Source: Takakia lepidozioides (lineage: Eukaryota > Streptophyta > Takakiopsida > Takakiales > Takakiaceae). Taken from it: a DNA stretch of 64,000 bases. The stretch is from positions 82,669,171-82,733,170 of the forward strand of contig CM060732.1 of the NCBI GenBank assembly GCA_030704615.1, given 5' to 3'. Below the pieces are notes generated by a model that did no database searches, was not told the DNA's origin, and was given only the letters and a program-made list of their open reading frames with translations. Each line of letters begins with the position of its first letter. The stretch's first letter is position 1. Below, in pieces: positions 14,001 through 25,239 of the stretch. A program made the position numbers and the translations under genes.

Positions 14001-17000
14001 TGTTTTTCTTCCCATTTTGTCCCATAAGCTCTATGAGCTTTCCGCAGACGTTATAAAGCACCATTTCATTCATTTCATTTCATTTCTGTTTATACTTTGT
14101 CCATGACCCACTTGGGACCCCTTGGGACACCATGAGTACTTTCTTTTCTATCTGCATGAGGCACCTGTCTTCAGGCAACGTTGTTCTTTGGTTCTTATTG
14201 TTCAGCACCTCAGGTCATTTTAGTATGATCAATGCTACGTTGACAAGTCAGTGGTCAAGTTGACTGTGTGCAATCACAGTGGCTTTCCTGCTGAGTTTAT
14301 TGTTGTAAGGCACTGACTTCCTTTTCGTAAGGCGCCAGTTTCCTGATACAACTCACAAGAAAATTTGCCTACCTTGCAAGTCCTGGCGACCACCGCTTCC
14401 ACCAAGCGACTGATGGTATCTTCTGACAGCTCCGTGGTCGCCCGAGCCATGTTCAATTGCCGGGGCTTCGTGCACTTCTTGGCCATGTGCCGGGCTCCCC
14501 GCAATTGAAACACACTCCATCAAAGGTCGCCTTCTGTCCGCCATGTGCCGGGCTCCCCGCAATTGAAACACACTCCATCAAAGGTCGCCTTCTGTCCGCC
14601 ATAAGCCGCTCCACCCGCTTTTCCTTTCGGAGCACCGGGTGCCGCCTTGACGTGTGAAGGCCCTCCCTTCGATTTCCACGTGCCATTATCGCCGCGTGGC
14701 CTATCCCACTTCTTTTCCGGTCGGAAGGAGTCACCTTCCCGCCGAATCTTCTTGTGTGCTTCTGCAGCATGAGAGGGATGGGTCTCAGAAAGCCATGGTT
14801 TTGTGACAAAACTGCTTGCATGAATTTCTATGGAGTCCCACTTTGAAGTTGAGATTGCGTTCCATACCGTGTTATGAGCAGCGACTACTCTCTGACCATT
14901 TTGTGGAGTTGCAAGTTGAGATTGTCAGTTTATTAAGTTCCCTCTGCAGAGGTATGAGCAGTGACTACTCTCTTGTATACCTCATGGCACCAGCAGGGTT
15001 AGGAAGGAGGGAAACGACGTGTGTTTCAAGAAAAACCTGTGCACCCTGTTGAGAACATTCATCGTGACAGAGAAAGACATTCGAATGAATATATAAATAG
15101 GATAAGATGAGTGTAGTCATGGTGAGCATGCGGTGTGCAACCAAGAAAGTTGTCCTACTTTTGAAGTTTTGTGACCAAGAAGGTCACACTTAGTGAAGCT
15201 ATACTAAAGAAATCTTCTCCACCCACACCTTCATCACTTGGGGTGTGACATGTACAATGGAATGTAAGTTCTAGCTGAACAATTGTATGTGCACCTGATC
15301 GTTAGTTCCTCTCTCCCAGCCCCTGCTTTGTTAAGTGGGTATGATAAGAGGGAAGACGAAGTCAAGGGCTCTTTGAGTTAGACAAAGAGGAGTCGTCCTC
15401 CACGTCCTCCAACCAAGCGCGGTAGCCGTCTGTGGATGGTTTCAAAAAAATTCTGAGCACAAAGGACTCCATTGCTTCCCTACCGCCACAAATACGGAGG
15501 GGGTGGATATTGCGCCCAAACAGGACTGCAATAGATGCATCAGAAGAGAACTTATGGAACTGCACGTCAGGCAGACATTCTAACAACAAAACTGCAATTC
15601 TATTGGGAGACATTCTTGGTTCTCCGGGACAATAGGATCTTGCAGCCTAATGACCTATCTACAGCTCTATCTCCCTCTCTTGTGAGGGCATTGGGAGGTT
15701 CAGGGTGGGCTCCCACAGTCTGCGGATAGAGATTGGTAGGTGGGAAAATCTGCAACTTGATGACCGACTATGCCCTGCTTCGCTGGGAATTACAGGGAAT
15801 TCGAAAGTGGAGAACATTTCTTCTTTCACTGCCTTTATACTATGAGATCCATGGGAGATTCAACTGTCTATTCTGGGATACCCAATCTCTCACGGAGGTC
15901 TTCCATTAGAAGGATCAGAAATGCTTGGCAGCTTACCTGCATGAAACGCAGACTCTTAGACAATCCCTTGAGCTTAGTTGATTTTGTTCGTGGCCCCCCT
16001 CTCTTTCTTGTTTCTTTCTTCCTCTTGACCCATAAGCTCTTTGGCTTCCCATGGACGTTATGAAGTATCATTTCATCTCATGTCTCCTGTAGTTCCATGG
16101 ACCCTGGACCGTGTGTGCCCCTTGAATGTCTTGCTTGTGTCTTGGTTGTTCTCCCCTCTTCTTTCTCTCCATCCTGAAGAAATCAGAATCTTGAACACTA
16201 AGTTTCAAATTCAACTTAAGCCAGATAGTTCATAATCAAACGCTCCAGACAAAGTGGGTGCGGCACTTTCCCCGAATATACCAAACATTTCTTTGTGGAG
16301 TGACTACATTATTATTATTATTATTATTATTAGGGGCATAGGTGCTATCTGACTGCCTGGGGCTTTGAACACTATCAATGATTGAATTTTGTTCGTTTGA
16401 ATGAAAGCTGTCGCCAATTTATATATTGTTTATTAGAAGATTGCCTTACATTTTAGTCAAGCATGTCCTTGTTAGTGTCTAATCTCTCCTGGTATTTCAT
16501 ATAGAGGGAGTTAAGGCTTGTTGTTGGGTTTCACTTTTTTGGACAGGCCGCTCTTTGCTTCATTTGTTCAAGGGTTCCTGCCAGGGTTCATCCTGAAGTT
16601 ATTTATGATGATCCTCCCAACCATAATTATGGGTGTATCCAAGATGGAAGGCCATTTATCTTTCTCAAGACTAGACAGGACGTCAGCAGCAAAGCTCTAC
16701 TATTTTATGGTAGTCAATGTCTTCTTTGGGAGTATACTCACTGGGTCTGCATTTTCGGAGCTCAAAGCCTTCGTTAGTTCATCATCAGTTCTCAGGTATG
16801 CCTCGACAATCTTGCTTTGTTTGTTCTACATTGTCCCATGGGCCCGCGTGGCCCCTCTGTAATGTTGTAGATTCTCCGTCTCTCTTTACTTCTATCTGTT
16901 TTGCTCTGTGTTCGTCCATGTGCACATCTCCCTCCCACACACATGCTCCCTTCCCAGTACAGCAAGGACACTGTGCAGGGGACTGTTTAGGGTGACAGAA

Positions 17001-19710
17001 GATTATGAAGCTTTTCACTCTGTCCCCGATCAGTTATTGGTCAAGGGGGTGATGTAATTCCCAAAGGTTCAGGACGTGGTTATATGATTTCTAGTCACAA
17101 TTGCACTGCAATTAGACCGCGTTACCCCTTCACATTTGGTGTAGTCTAGTAGGTTGATGAAATCTGGAAGGTTCCCTGTGGAAGCTTTTGAGCCAGAAAC
17201 CTTATCAATTGCATTTATGGAAGATAACACCCAGGAGATAATTCATTTGAAGTCAATCTGATTTTCTTCTCAACTGGATATCTACCAAAAGACACTACTA
17301 AACAGTCAATAATCCTATTGGCTTCTTACCCGAGGATGATACATAAAGATATCTGAAAACTAGTGTGCATTTATTTGCTGGATGATATTAGCGGATATCC
17401 TCCAATCAGCCTGAATGGTTGCTATGACTGTCAACTTGTCAGAGCCTTTAGGGGCATGGCCCTACCCACACAAGAGGATTGTCATCCCTGCAGAACAATG
17501 AATCTCTTGCTCTAGCCTTATGCTTTTGCAAAGGAGGAAAGTAGGAAAGTAGGGGAAGGGATGGGCGGAGAGCAGGGTCCCTACTACTACCATTGCTAAA
17601 AGGGAAGAAGAAGGAAATGAAATGAAATGAAATGGTGCTTTATAACGTCCGCGGAAAGCTCGTAGAGCTTATGGGACAAAATGGAAGAAAACATGAGAGA
17701 GGAACAAATCCAGAAACCACAATTAATGTTCTAGCGATTGTTCTAGTGAAAGGAACTTACAACCTTCAAAGGAGAGGTGGCGAAGAAACTTTACTCAGTC
17801 CAGAGGAGGCACAAGGACAGATGAATCCAAGCATTATTCTAAAGGACATTCCCCTTTTGTTTTTCTCAGCATTATAAAGACCCTCGCATATACAATTCCT
17901 ATGAAGGCATCCTTCTTCATCACATATATAATGATTGATGGGTGGTCTGGCACGGCGGGTGAGATTCTTCGTTTCTTCCCCTTGCTCAGCTACTCTGTGA
18001 AGAACGCTTTCTTTATCAAAACGGAAGGAGATAGGATGAAAGCAATGTCCCCAGGCACAATCAGTTTTTATACTGCCCTTCCCCAGTTGGAGCTCTACTT
18101 TTTGATGGGTCTGGTTTACTCAGTCATATCGCCTGTCATTCTACCTTTCATCGTCGTGTTCTTTTTGTTCGGTTTTGTGGTTTATCGCCATCAGGTTGAC
18201 CCCTTTTCCCTATCAAGCACATATGTATACATGTAGATGGTTCTGTGTACTGATCTCAGTATTGAATGGAAACGTGTGACGCAGAGGTCAAAGCAGTGGG
18301 ACAGAGTCCATTCTTGTAAACAACATAGTAGATTGAAACCTGAATAATCGTGGCATTGGGTTTGCTGGCATGCAGATTATCAACGTTTATGATGCGCAAT
18401 ATGAGAGTGGCGGTGCATTTTGGCCACATGTACATGGACGGATCATTGCGGCTATGATAATCGAGCAACTGACACTGATTGGCTTGTTCCTTATCCAGGG
18501 TCCCTTAACCATTTTGCAAATTGTATCAGATGAAACCTCTTTGAGGGGAAAATTACTTCACTATGTGAAACAGGCCTTGAGTTCCACACCTATAATGGTT
18601 GCCTTGCCTATTCTGACCTTAGTCTTCCATGTGTATTGCAAACATCGGTTTGAACCGGCGTTCAAGAAATTCCCCTTGGAGGTAAGACACTATTCAAATT
18701 TACAGTTTATGTATATGTGCAGAAGATAATCTGTATTTTCCTCTATGCTAAATACATGTTTCCTCCAATATTTTCATCACAAACTGTGATGACGATCAAA
18801 ATTATCCTTTTTAGCTGGTCTTTGCTCTAGCCAATTTAATAAGATGGTGGTTGATCCAGCATAAAGCCGAGTGCCATTTGATTCAGATCCTCTTATAAGA
18901 GGTGCTCTTATAACTGAGCCTTACATCTCAACCCTTGCATTTCATCTTACATCACAAACTGTCTCACAAAGCTCCACTTCTATCGAGAGACATTCTTGGT
19001 GCTCCGTGACAATAGAATCTTGAGACCAAATTACCTTTCAGCATCCTTATCTCCTTCCCTCCTGAGGACATTGGGGTGGTTCAGGGTGGGTTCCCACAAC
19101 CTACGGATAGAGACTGGCAGATGGGAAAACCTGCAACGGGAGGACCGCCTATGTCCAGCTTGCATAGGGCGCAGCCAGGAAATCGAAACTGAAGACCACT
19201 TCTTCTTCTACTGCCCCCTATACTACGAGATCCGTGGGAGATTCCACTGTTTATTCAGTGGAACCCAAACTCTCACTGATGTCTTCCACTATGAGGATAA
19301 AAAATGCTTGGCAGCCTACCTGCACGAGGCCTTCACCCTTCGACATTCGCTAGAACATCAATTGTGGTTTCTGGACTTGTTCCTCTCTCATGTTTCCATT
19401 TTGTCCCACAAGCTCTATGAGCTTTCCACGGACATTATAAAGTACCATTTCATTTCATTTCATTTCATTTCTGTATGTCTGACAGGATGCCATGAGTAAA
19501 GATGTGTTGGAGAAACAGAAAGATCCCAAATTGAATTTGGCAGTATTTCTCCGGAATGCATACAAGCACCCGGACTTCGCAGATGAGAGAGACGAGAGTG
19601 TGGCAGATTTGGAGGCTGACGCCAAAAGCCAATCCCCTAGAGACAACAAACCCCAGTCTCTCAGCCATAATGAGGACCAGTCCAAGTTACACGACTCACA
19701 ATCGGTATGA
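5002..19710 (+). CDS. OSCA1: OSCA/CSC1 (DUF221) calcium-permeable stress-gated channel
   Basis: OSCA proteins are dimeric, mechanically and osmotically gated cation channels of the plasma membrane (TMEM63/OSCA superfamily). Eleven exons join in frame: 5002-5330, 5901-6104, 6834-6969, 7586-7687, 8765-8884, 9144-9224, 9927-10267, 16547-16795, 17870-18194, 18376-18681 and 19486-19710. Together they give 2418 nt and 805 residues, close to the usual family length of about 770. All introns are GT-AG and phases match at every junction. The first membrane segment is at about residues 7-28. The N-terminal RSN1_TM region includes IDKLSISNI. The cytosolic PHM7 loop follows (about 205-370) with VFVSFK-like FVSFKSRW and the hallmark PEPRDVYW at 374-381. 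The pore domain then includes FVQGFLPGF, SFFITYIMIDGW and AFWPHVHGR. The variable tail is acidic and Ser-rich. Sequence resembles the OSCA1 clade most closely, by inspection only. The gene appears intact despite LINE-A insertions in introns 4, 7, 8 and 10. Confidence 0.96.
7081..7425. repeat. Two-copy tandem duplication, about 183 bp, in OSCA intron 3
   Basis: The words agcatctgt..ccatgact, attcagatttgggtca and gggctgaacaattt..gtggca occur twice, offset by about 183 bases. The copies differ by several substitutions and small indels. The duplication is non-coding and lies in the intron between exons ending at 6969 and starting at 7586. Confidence 0.8.
7805..7885 (-). mobile_element. LINE-A 3' tail fragment in OSCA intron 4
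   Basis: A (GAAAT)n run followed by ggtgctttataacgtccgc and agctcatagagct is the reverse complement of the LINE-A tail seen at 13845-14085 and 19410-19480. Only the last ~70 bases of the element are present. Confidence 0.75.
10370..11560 (+). mobile_element. Truncated LINE-A copies at the start of OSCA intron 7
   Basis: A lone tail unit (about 10370-10475, CATTT repeats) is followed by a 5'-truncated LINE-A copy. This copy encodes the post-RT region in broken frames (IYGCEFWAPGVPVTWW, compare FGCEFWAPAVPVSWW in the RT copy at 12.9 kb) and ends in another ATTTC-rich tail near 11390. A third short piece runs to about 11560. All are in the same orientation as OSCA and are not intact. Confidence 0.75.
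11560..11844 (+). mobile_element. LINE-A 3' coding remnant
   Basis: Broken frames show the LINE-A C-terminal signature (KCRAAYLHKGLTLRQSLE), which matches [18 protein letters not shown] in the copies at 13.7 and 26.3 kb. It abuts the RT-containing copy that begins at about 11845, so the two are separate insertions or a rearranged tandem pair. Confidence 0.65.
11845..14085 (+). mobile_element. LINE-A non-LTR retrotransposon with RT domain, 5'-truncated and frameshifted
   Basis: This is the longest LINE-A copy. The first frame (about 11848-12560) carries non-LTR RT motifs: a GLQGEFIK thumb/finger segment, GFRRNRST, the first catalytic aspartate in FVDIHKAFDSV, and GVKQGCPLSPTLFG. A one-base shift near 12550 moves the frame before the second catalytic motif, LYADDVALLA (about 12566-12595). 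The second frame continues to a stop at 13251. Past this, broken frames encode the C-terminal zinc-binding-like segment (LCPACTGR ... [12 protein letters not shown]). The 3' end carries three imperfect copies of a ~70-base tail (agctctatgagctttccgc ... ataaagcaccatttcattt). No endonuclease domain is present. It is inactive. Confidence 0.85.
14274..14821 (-). pseudogene. Retrotransposon gag zinc-knuckle fragment
   Basis: The minus strand encodes CFNCGEPG followed, one base out of frame, by HMAKKCTKP. Together these are a CCHC zinc knuckle (C-X2-C-X4-H-X4-C) typical of LTR-retrotransposon Gag, broken by a one-base indel. A ~58-base segment covering the knuckle is duplicated in tandem (about 14483-14540 and 14541-14600). 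The upstream region is basic. No protease or RT is adjacent, so this is an isolated relic inside OSCA intron 7. Confidence 0.7.
15360..16085 (+). mobile_element. LINE-A 3' copy in OSCA intron 7
   Basis: Broken frames include FLVLRDNRILQP, shared with the copies at 13.4 and 19.0 kb, and the zinc-binding remnant near 15780-15850. The copy ends in the tail agctctttggcttcccatggacgtta plus a short ATTTC run at about 16025-16085. It is 5'-truncated with several indels. Confidence 0.75.
16308..16332. repeat. (ATT)n microsatellite
   Basis: Eight uninterrupted ATT units lie in OSCA intron 7, about 215 bases before the exon 8 acceptor. Confidence 0.95.
17612..17700 (-). mobile_element. LINE-A 3' tail fragment in OSCA intron 8
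   Basis: GAAAT repeats, then ggtgctttataacgtccgcg and agctcgtagagcttatggg, are the reverse complement of the LINE-A tail. It lies antisense to OSCA in the intron between 16795 and 17870. Confidence 0.75.
18958..19480 (+). mobile_element. LINE-A 3' copy filling OSCA intron 10
   Basis: This is the best preserved LINE-A C-terminus, with one open frame from 18996 to 19499: FLVLRDNRILRP, a hydrophilic linker, the cysteine/histidine cluster LCPACIGR ... [12 protein letters not shown], then [10 protein letters not shown]. It ends in the standard tail and three CATTT units at 19446-19470. The element ends about 10 bases before the AG (19484-19485) that starts the final OSCA exon. Confidence 0.85.
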
Positions 19711-19829
19711 CTCACAACCGGTATGTATGAAGCATTAAATCCGCATGTGTTTGCTTTTCCTTGTCCAGCCTACAGAGATGACGACTGGGCACAGATTCTG
19801 CTTACTAACATAGCGGCCGGTGATGGCAG

Positions 19830-20487
19830 GTTGGCCTGAACTCTCTGTTCTGCACTTCAATGGTAGAACCCTCCTTGAAGCCTATAGCCAACCCTGACCC
19901 ACCACTACCAATATCTTCTGTTTCTGTTCCAAGTACATCCAAGGCCTCTACAGCCCCTGACCCCTCACAAGCTAGTGAGTCTATGGGTGTCCAGGGTGTT
20001 TTGCCAACTTCCTCTCCCCATCCCATCCCTGATGCTACAGCCCATCGAAACAATGCCCACTCCCCATGATGCAAATGCCACCCTTGAAGTTATACAGCTG
20101 ATCGAGACAAAGCCCACCCCCTATTTTACAAATCCCATCACTGATGTGCCACCCATCCAGCCAAAGCCTACTCCCCAGTCTTCAAGTCCCATCACTGATG
20201 TGCCTCCCATCCAGCCAAAGCCCACTCCCCAGTCTTCAATTCCCATCACTGATGATGTGCCTCCCATCCAGCCAAAGCCCACTCCCCAGTCTTCAATTCC
20301 CATCACTGATGATGTGCCTCCCATTCAGCCAAAGCCCACTCCTCATTATCCTAGTCCTCTCCATGTTGTGCACCCCATTCCACCAAAACACACTCCCCAT
20401 TATGCAACTCCCATCCATGATGTCGTACAACCCAGTCAGCCAAAGCCCATTCCTCATCATGCGAGTCGCCTCAACAAGCTTCGATAG
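19830..20487 (+). CDS. Proline-rich repeat ORF downstream of OSCA, uncertain gene
   Basis: Two overlapping frames encode Pro/Ser/Thr-rich protein. One runs from an acceptor-like GGCAG (coding from about 19830; first ATG 19860) to a stop at 20069. The other is open from 19975 to 20487 and contains tandem units of the type PITDVPPIQPKPTPQSS. The repeat theme (PIE/IQ-x-PTP) appears first at about 20040 in the second frame, so a one-base shift or an intron near 20030-20045 would unite the two. Unit lengths are multiples of three, which favours a coding past. It could be a small cell-wall-like proline-rich protein, an alternative 3' extension of OSCA, or a decayed ORF. No signal peptide is evident. 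Confidence 0.35.
20134..20355 (+). repeat. In-frame 54/57-bp minisatellite
   Basis: Units start at 20134, 20188, 20242 and 20299 (CCCATCACTGATG...). The first two are 54 bp, the third is 57 bp and the last decays. The 3-bp difference is an extra GAT codon. All changes keep the reading frame of the proline-rich ORF. Confidence 0.9.
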
Positions 20488-21684
20488 TTCTTGGAGTGGG
20501 CTTCATCACTTCAGGTATGCAGCTCTCTTCACATGCTAATACCCTGTAGGCTGAGGAGCAAAAGGAGGAATCCGCCCAAGGAGGGGCCTGCATCTGATTA
20601 GCTAGTTGGCGAGGCAATGGCTTCCCAAGGCCACAATCAGTAGTTGGACAGAGTCTGATCAGCCACATGATTCTTATAAAGAAGGCACAACTGCTGCAAT
20701 TACACTTCGAAATCACCTTAATCACAATCAGCTAAATGTATGACCCATATGAAGAACAATGCTTCAGTGAATAACACACGAACCTCAAACATGATTTCTC
20801 CAAAGTATGCCTGCTCTAGCACCAAAATGCATGTTGGATATCTTATCATGGGTTGCCTGATATCTTAAGTATCACTATCAAGGGAGCCTGTCTCGGGCCA
20901 TATCCGATTGGCCTTGCATTTTGCATCATTTCCATCGTTTTCCAGAGCTACTCGGGCAACTTGATGTAAAACTTATGTTTGGGGCAAAATTTGTATTTTA
21001 ACTTTCGCATGGTGAATCAGGGAGTTGCTAGATGTGTATGCGTAGGTTGACAATTTGTGGCTGGTTTACTACAGATGCCAAGCACCTCATTTCTGGGGGC
21101 TTGCAGAGAGGATATGATAGTTGGATAGGCAGGTCCAGGTAAGGATCGTGATATGGAGCTCGAGGATAACACTATGGAGCTGTCTTTGTTGTGTACCATA
21201 TCCCTGAGAACCCAGGCATCCAATCTGGATGATCTACCTCTCTAAATAGGGCATGGTTGTGCAATTGTTCTCTTTGGCAGTAAATTTGCATGTGAATTGG
21301 GATTGCAAGCGAGCTTGTTGTGGCCCAGATTTTGGAGGATTCAGTCTGCACTGTGCATAACAAGGAACAACCTCTGATCTGGGCACAACCAAGATCGCAA
21401 TGTAGCAACCTTGTGCATTTCCTTTTACAATTGCATGGACTGAAAAAAGATAGTGACACACATACACATGCTACGGCATCAGCCCGGATCTACTGAAAGC
21501 TAAGATTGTAATTGGACTGCTGCAAATTCTTGAAGTACTGCAAATAGCAGGATCGGTATGTGACAAGACAATAACAGCTCAAATCCCGTCAACAACCCCC
21601 CCCCCCAAGTTTGTAGTATTATGGTAGTGCACATAACAATGCATACAGCAAGGTCACAAAGATCCAAATTTGAAGAGCAGTTTA
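20488..21684. other. Intergenic, no recognised gene
   Basis: This stretch separates the proline-rich ORF from the 3' end of the convergent NHL gene. Only short uncharacteristic frames occur. It includes a poly-C run (21597-21606). The 3' UTR of the NHL gene should lie in its right part. Confidence 0.5.
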
Positions 21685-22786
21685 CTAGTGGTTGGACAGC
21701 CAGTGGCTCTTCTCTTTGCATTTTTTGGCAAGCAGCTGTGAAGGCTGGCCAAATTCAGACATGGGGCTCACTGTAATATCGCACCTCACATGGACTCTGA
21801 AATGGTGAGTGATGTATTTTAGAATGTTAACACGAGTGAGAGCGTGAATGTTAATCTCCAAGTCCACACTGCGGTCCCCGATGTCTGTCAGCATTTGTGT
21901 TCCTGTCTTATGGCTTACCGGGCGGTTGTGAGCCTCTATTCTCGTGTGAAGGAGATCGGTCTTGCTCTTGCCTTGGAAGAAGGGACCCACCCAATCCTCC
22001 CCAACCACATCTCCATCGTAGGAGACCAGCACCTGAAGCACAAGACCTTGAGTTGGCTACTGGCTTTTGCTGGGACTGCAAAACTGTAATTCATGTACAT
22101 GTATCCAAGGTTTTCTCCTGGAAGAAACTAGGAAGGAGGAAGGACAACAGTGGCATCGCAAGCCATTGGACTCGTTGATAAGAATCACCAGACCTGTAAG
22201 CCTATATGTTGCAAGGTACAGAGCCCATATTAAGCTCAACATGGCTGGAAACTTGAAAGTAATCAAACGTGGTCAGAAGGGTCCTGACCTGAACATAGTC
22301 ATAGAAAGTCCCAATGTGCTTGATCTGGTTACGCGCGCTCACCGTCACCACTATCACAGCAGTAAGTGTTGGACTAGATGTACTACCATTCCTGCCAATT
22401 GAAGAATCACTAGAGGTTGAGCCATTTGCAATAGAAGCATATGGGCCTAAACTTGTGCTCGAGAAATTGCTCAAGGTTACGCTGAAAATGTCACACTTTG
22501 GGGCGCGGGGATGAATAACCACAAACTCCACCAATACTGCAAGACCCACGCAGAAAAACAGGAGGAGGGAGGCCTCCATAGCACATATAAGGCAGCTCCT
22601 GATGGCCTTCAACTTACAAATATTCTGGCGTGCCAATCCAGATTCCCGTGTTTCGTATGTTGTCGAGCGATTTCCAGGAATCATGAGAAGCGGCCCTGAG
22701 AAAGCCACTTCTGAGGCATCTGCATTGATACTCACAGGACGGTCCTCTTGGATGGGGGCAAGTTGTCCCCCCTCAGCAGCGGCCAT
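21685..22786 (-). CDS. NDR1/HIN1-like (LEA_2) membrane protein
   Basis: NHL proteins are plasma-membrane-anchored LEA_2-fold proteins linked to defence and stress. Two exons on the minus strand (22786-22289 and 22032-21685) join in phase 0 across a 256-base GT-AG intron and give 281 residues. The N-terminal ~60 residues are cytosolic and Pro/Glu-containing. A single membrane span lies at about 66-91 (LLLFFCVGLAVLVEFVV). The LEA_2 domain follows: VTVSARNQIKHIG at 147-159, a YDGDVVGEDWVGPFFQG strand pair after the splice, and VHVRCDITVSP near the C-terminus. NGS sequons at about 121 and 133 suit an extracellular domain. The exon junction falls in the NHL position just after the conserved YD. 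Subfamily is uncertain; LEA_2/NHL membership is well supported. Confidence 0.85.
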
Positions 22787-25239
22787 GACTCACTCGCAGA
22801 GAGGTGAGGGCCGTAACCTGTAGAATCCTTAACCAACCTGAATGTGTTTCAATTCCCCCGCCTTTCCCTAAACGAGTTCGTATAGCTAGAAATCTACTGT
22901 GACAACTGTAGATGAGGTGTCGTCTGTTGTTGTATGGAAAGCTGCGACTGGGAATTAGAGAACAAATTTTAGCCCTGCCATGCTGGGAAGCGGCATAACA
23001 TCCTAGACTCTAAAGCGAAGGATTATAGGTTCCCCTGAGTAAGATATTGTGACGTAGCTGACTGATCTTCAAGATTTACTTTCGTTTGAGCATCTTGGGC
23101 TGTCTACTTGAACTTGCACCCTGGCTTCTTCCTACCATGAGAATGGATAGATTCAGATGTCGAAGGTGCTACTGCACACAAACTCCCCTAGTTTGTGTCT
23201 GTTTCCATTTTCTTCTACCGGCGGGACACAATCTGGAGACAATCTGTAGTCAAATCAAGCACAGAAATAGATAGAGATTGAAATGAGTTCAGACTTATAG
23301 TTCCTCCAAAAAAGGAACAGCTGAAGGAATTAATTCAGAGCTGCAGTATGTACTAAAATCCACCTTGAAACGGAAGAGACCACACGGAAGAACACAAACT
23401 TGATGTAACAGTAAGAACGGAGGAGAACCGTTGCCATACACTATTAATGAGATTATAGGTATATGTGTCGAGGACAACTTTTAGAGGTAAACGAAACTTG
23501 AGCTTGGCCTTCAAGTTTCATACAGCCTCGATGGCAAAGGTACACTATATCCAGCATCAAGGACTGCAGAACCCACACCCCGAACAGATAGTGCGTGGTT
23601 GCATGAGGATGCGAGTATTAGCAGCAGACCTGTACACATTGTCAACCTTACAGTAGTCTAATTTCAACTTGGCACAGAATGATCTCGTAACGAATATGGA
23701 TACAACATGCACACAATCCCTGAAGAAATCGAGAAGTTTTAGTACACGACAAGTTTTGATAATAACTATAGCGTTTGAAGGTGTGATGCTCCATGGTACC
23801 CAGGCTCAACGGCTGGATCTATCTTAGTGCAATCAAAATACATATAAGTCCAGAAGAAGTAACCAGCAGAAACGATCAAAGGCTGGGTTCAGCAATAGTC
23901 CTCTAAGCAGGAGCAGGTGTAAGTCCATGAATTGGTACACCACGGCAACTGGGTCGGCATTCTAGTTCAGCTAACCATCGTTGTACTCGATATTCCCATC
24001 ACCTAGACTGAGATATATTGATCGTCAAAGGTGGCCAAAACAACAGAAATCAAACTGACTTGGATTGGCAGGTCACCGAGGTCAGCTTCGAAATCTACTG
24101 GGTACTGGACACGAATGCATCTGTGGCGGGTTCGTGGGCCTCGTGGGGACGGGGTAGGTGGGCAAGGCCATACATGCCTTGCTGTGTGTGTCAGTCCTGC
24201 ATAGCTCACCGCCTGGTGCAAGTGCTTTGTATCCTCCTATCAACTATATAGTCATAGTGACTTCAAGCTTGCTTCCTCGTGGTAAACTCAGAGAATAAGT
24301 GAGATATCTTGTGATCCCGGCTCCACCCACCTTGGTTAGCCAGCACACGCACCGTTATTGAAAGATCATTGTTCTCAAGTGCTCTTAGAGAAAGTACACA
24401 ATAACAACACTATGCGAGCAAAATACCAACCTCGAGGAACTCTGAACTTTGGACACAATGGACTTAGAAGTTTTCAGTGATACCTCTCCATTGAATCTAG
24501 CATCTATCTGCCCATAAACCCCCATCTACCATTCTTCATACCAGTGTCATAAAAAGCAAGTAACAGATCCAACTGATTGGCAATGTCATCGCCCTAAACT
24601 ATGGTATACGCTGATGTTCGATCCACGGCACAAAAACCTATTTGCATAAAAGGAACATACAAAAAACAATGGTGCACCTGTCAGGTATGACTGGTGTCTC
24701 AAGTTTGGCAGATGGTGGCATTCACATGTACAGAAGTTACCCACCTCGAAAGCGCATCCAGTGCATTGAATGCAATGTTTGCCAAATCATGGAGTTGGTA
24801 TCCACCTCCATGAACTAATATAAAGCTCAACATCAATAAATGCATGCATCCTACTCACTTCAAAAAATGGAATTTAAGTAATGGCTTCCCAACTTCTGGT
24901 AAATCAATGTGATCGGACCCATGAAGGCCCATGTGGTCGTGAAGAATTGCAAATCCCTGAGACAGTTAGAGAGAAAGATTTAGCCATGCACCCTCCTTGA
25001 TACCTTGTGATATCCTATCTGTTGGAGATCCTGGAACCGCTTTCTTGAAGAAAGATGGCTCATCCAGGTACAGCAATATGTGGTTATAAAATACACCACT
25101 TGTGGAAGGCTTTGAAGGGCGTAACATGCAGTAGAAAAAGTCACTTGTTTCCAGCCAAAGCAATTATGGCAAGGCCAATTCCTTTCTGGCTTCCCAGGAT
25201 TTAAGAATTGGTCTGAATGCAGCAGAGATTGCAGACAGC
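22787..25239. other. Intergenic, no recognised gene
   Basis: The left end is the promoter side of the NHL gene and the right end is the 3' flank of ClpP6. Open frames are all short and carry no recognisable motif. I see no RNA gene or transposon signature. Confidence 0.5.

Noticed and set aside
20121-20324. Minus-strand Gly/Trp repeat ORF
   Set aside because: It is the antisense translation of the proline-rich minisatellite.
22202-22786. Single-exon reading of the NHL ORF to its stop at 22202
   Set aside because: Similarity to the LEA_2 domain stops at the donor after 22289 and resumes exactly at the acceptor before 22032, in frame.
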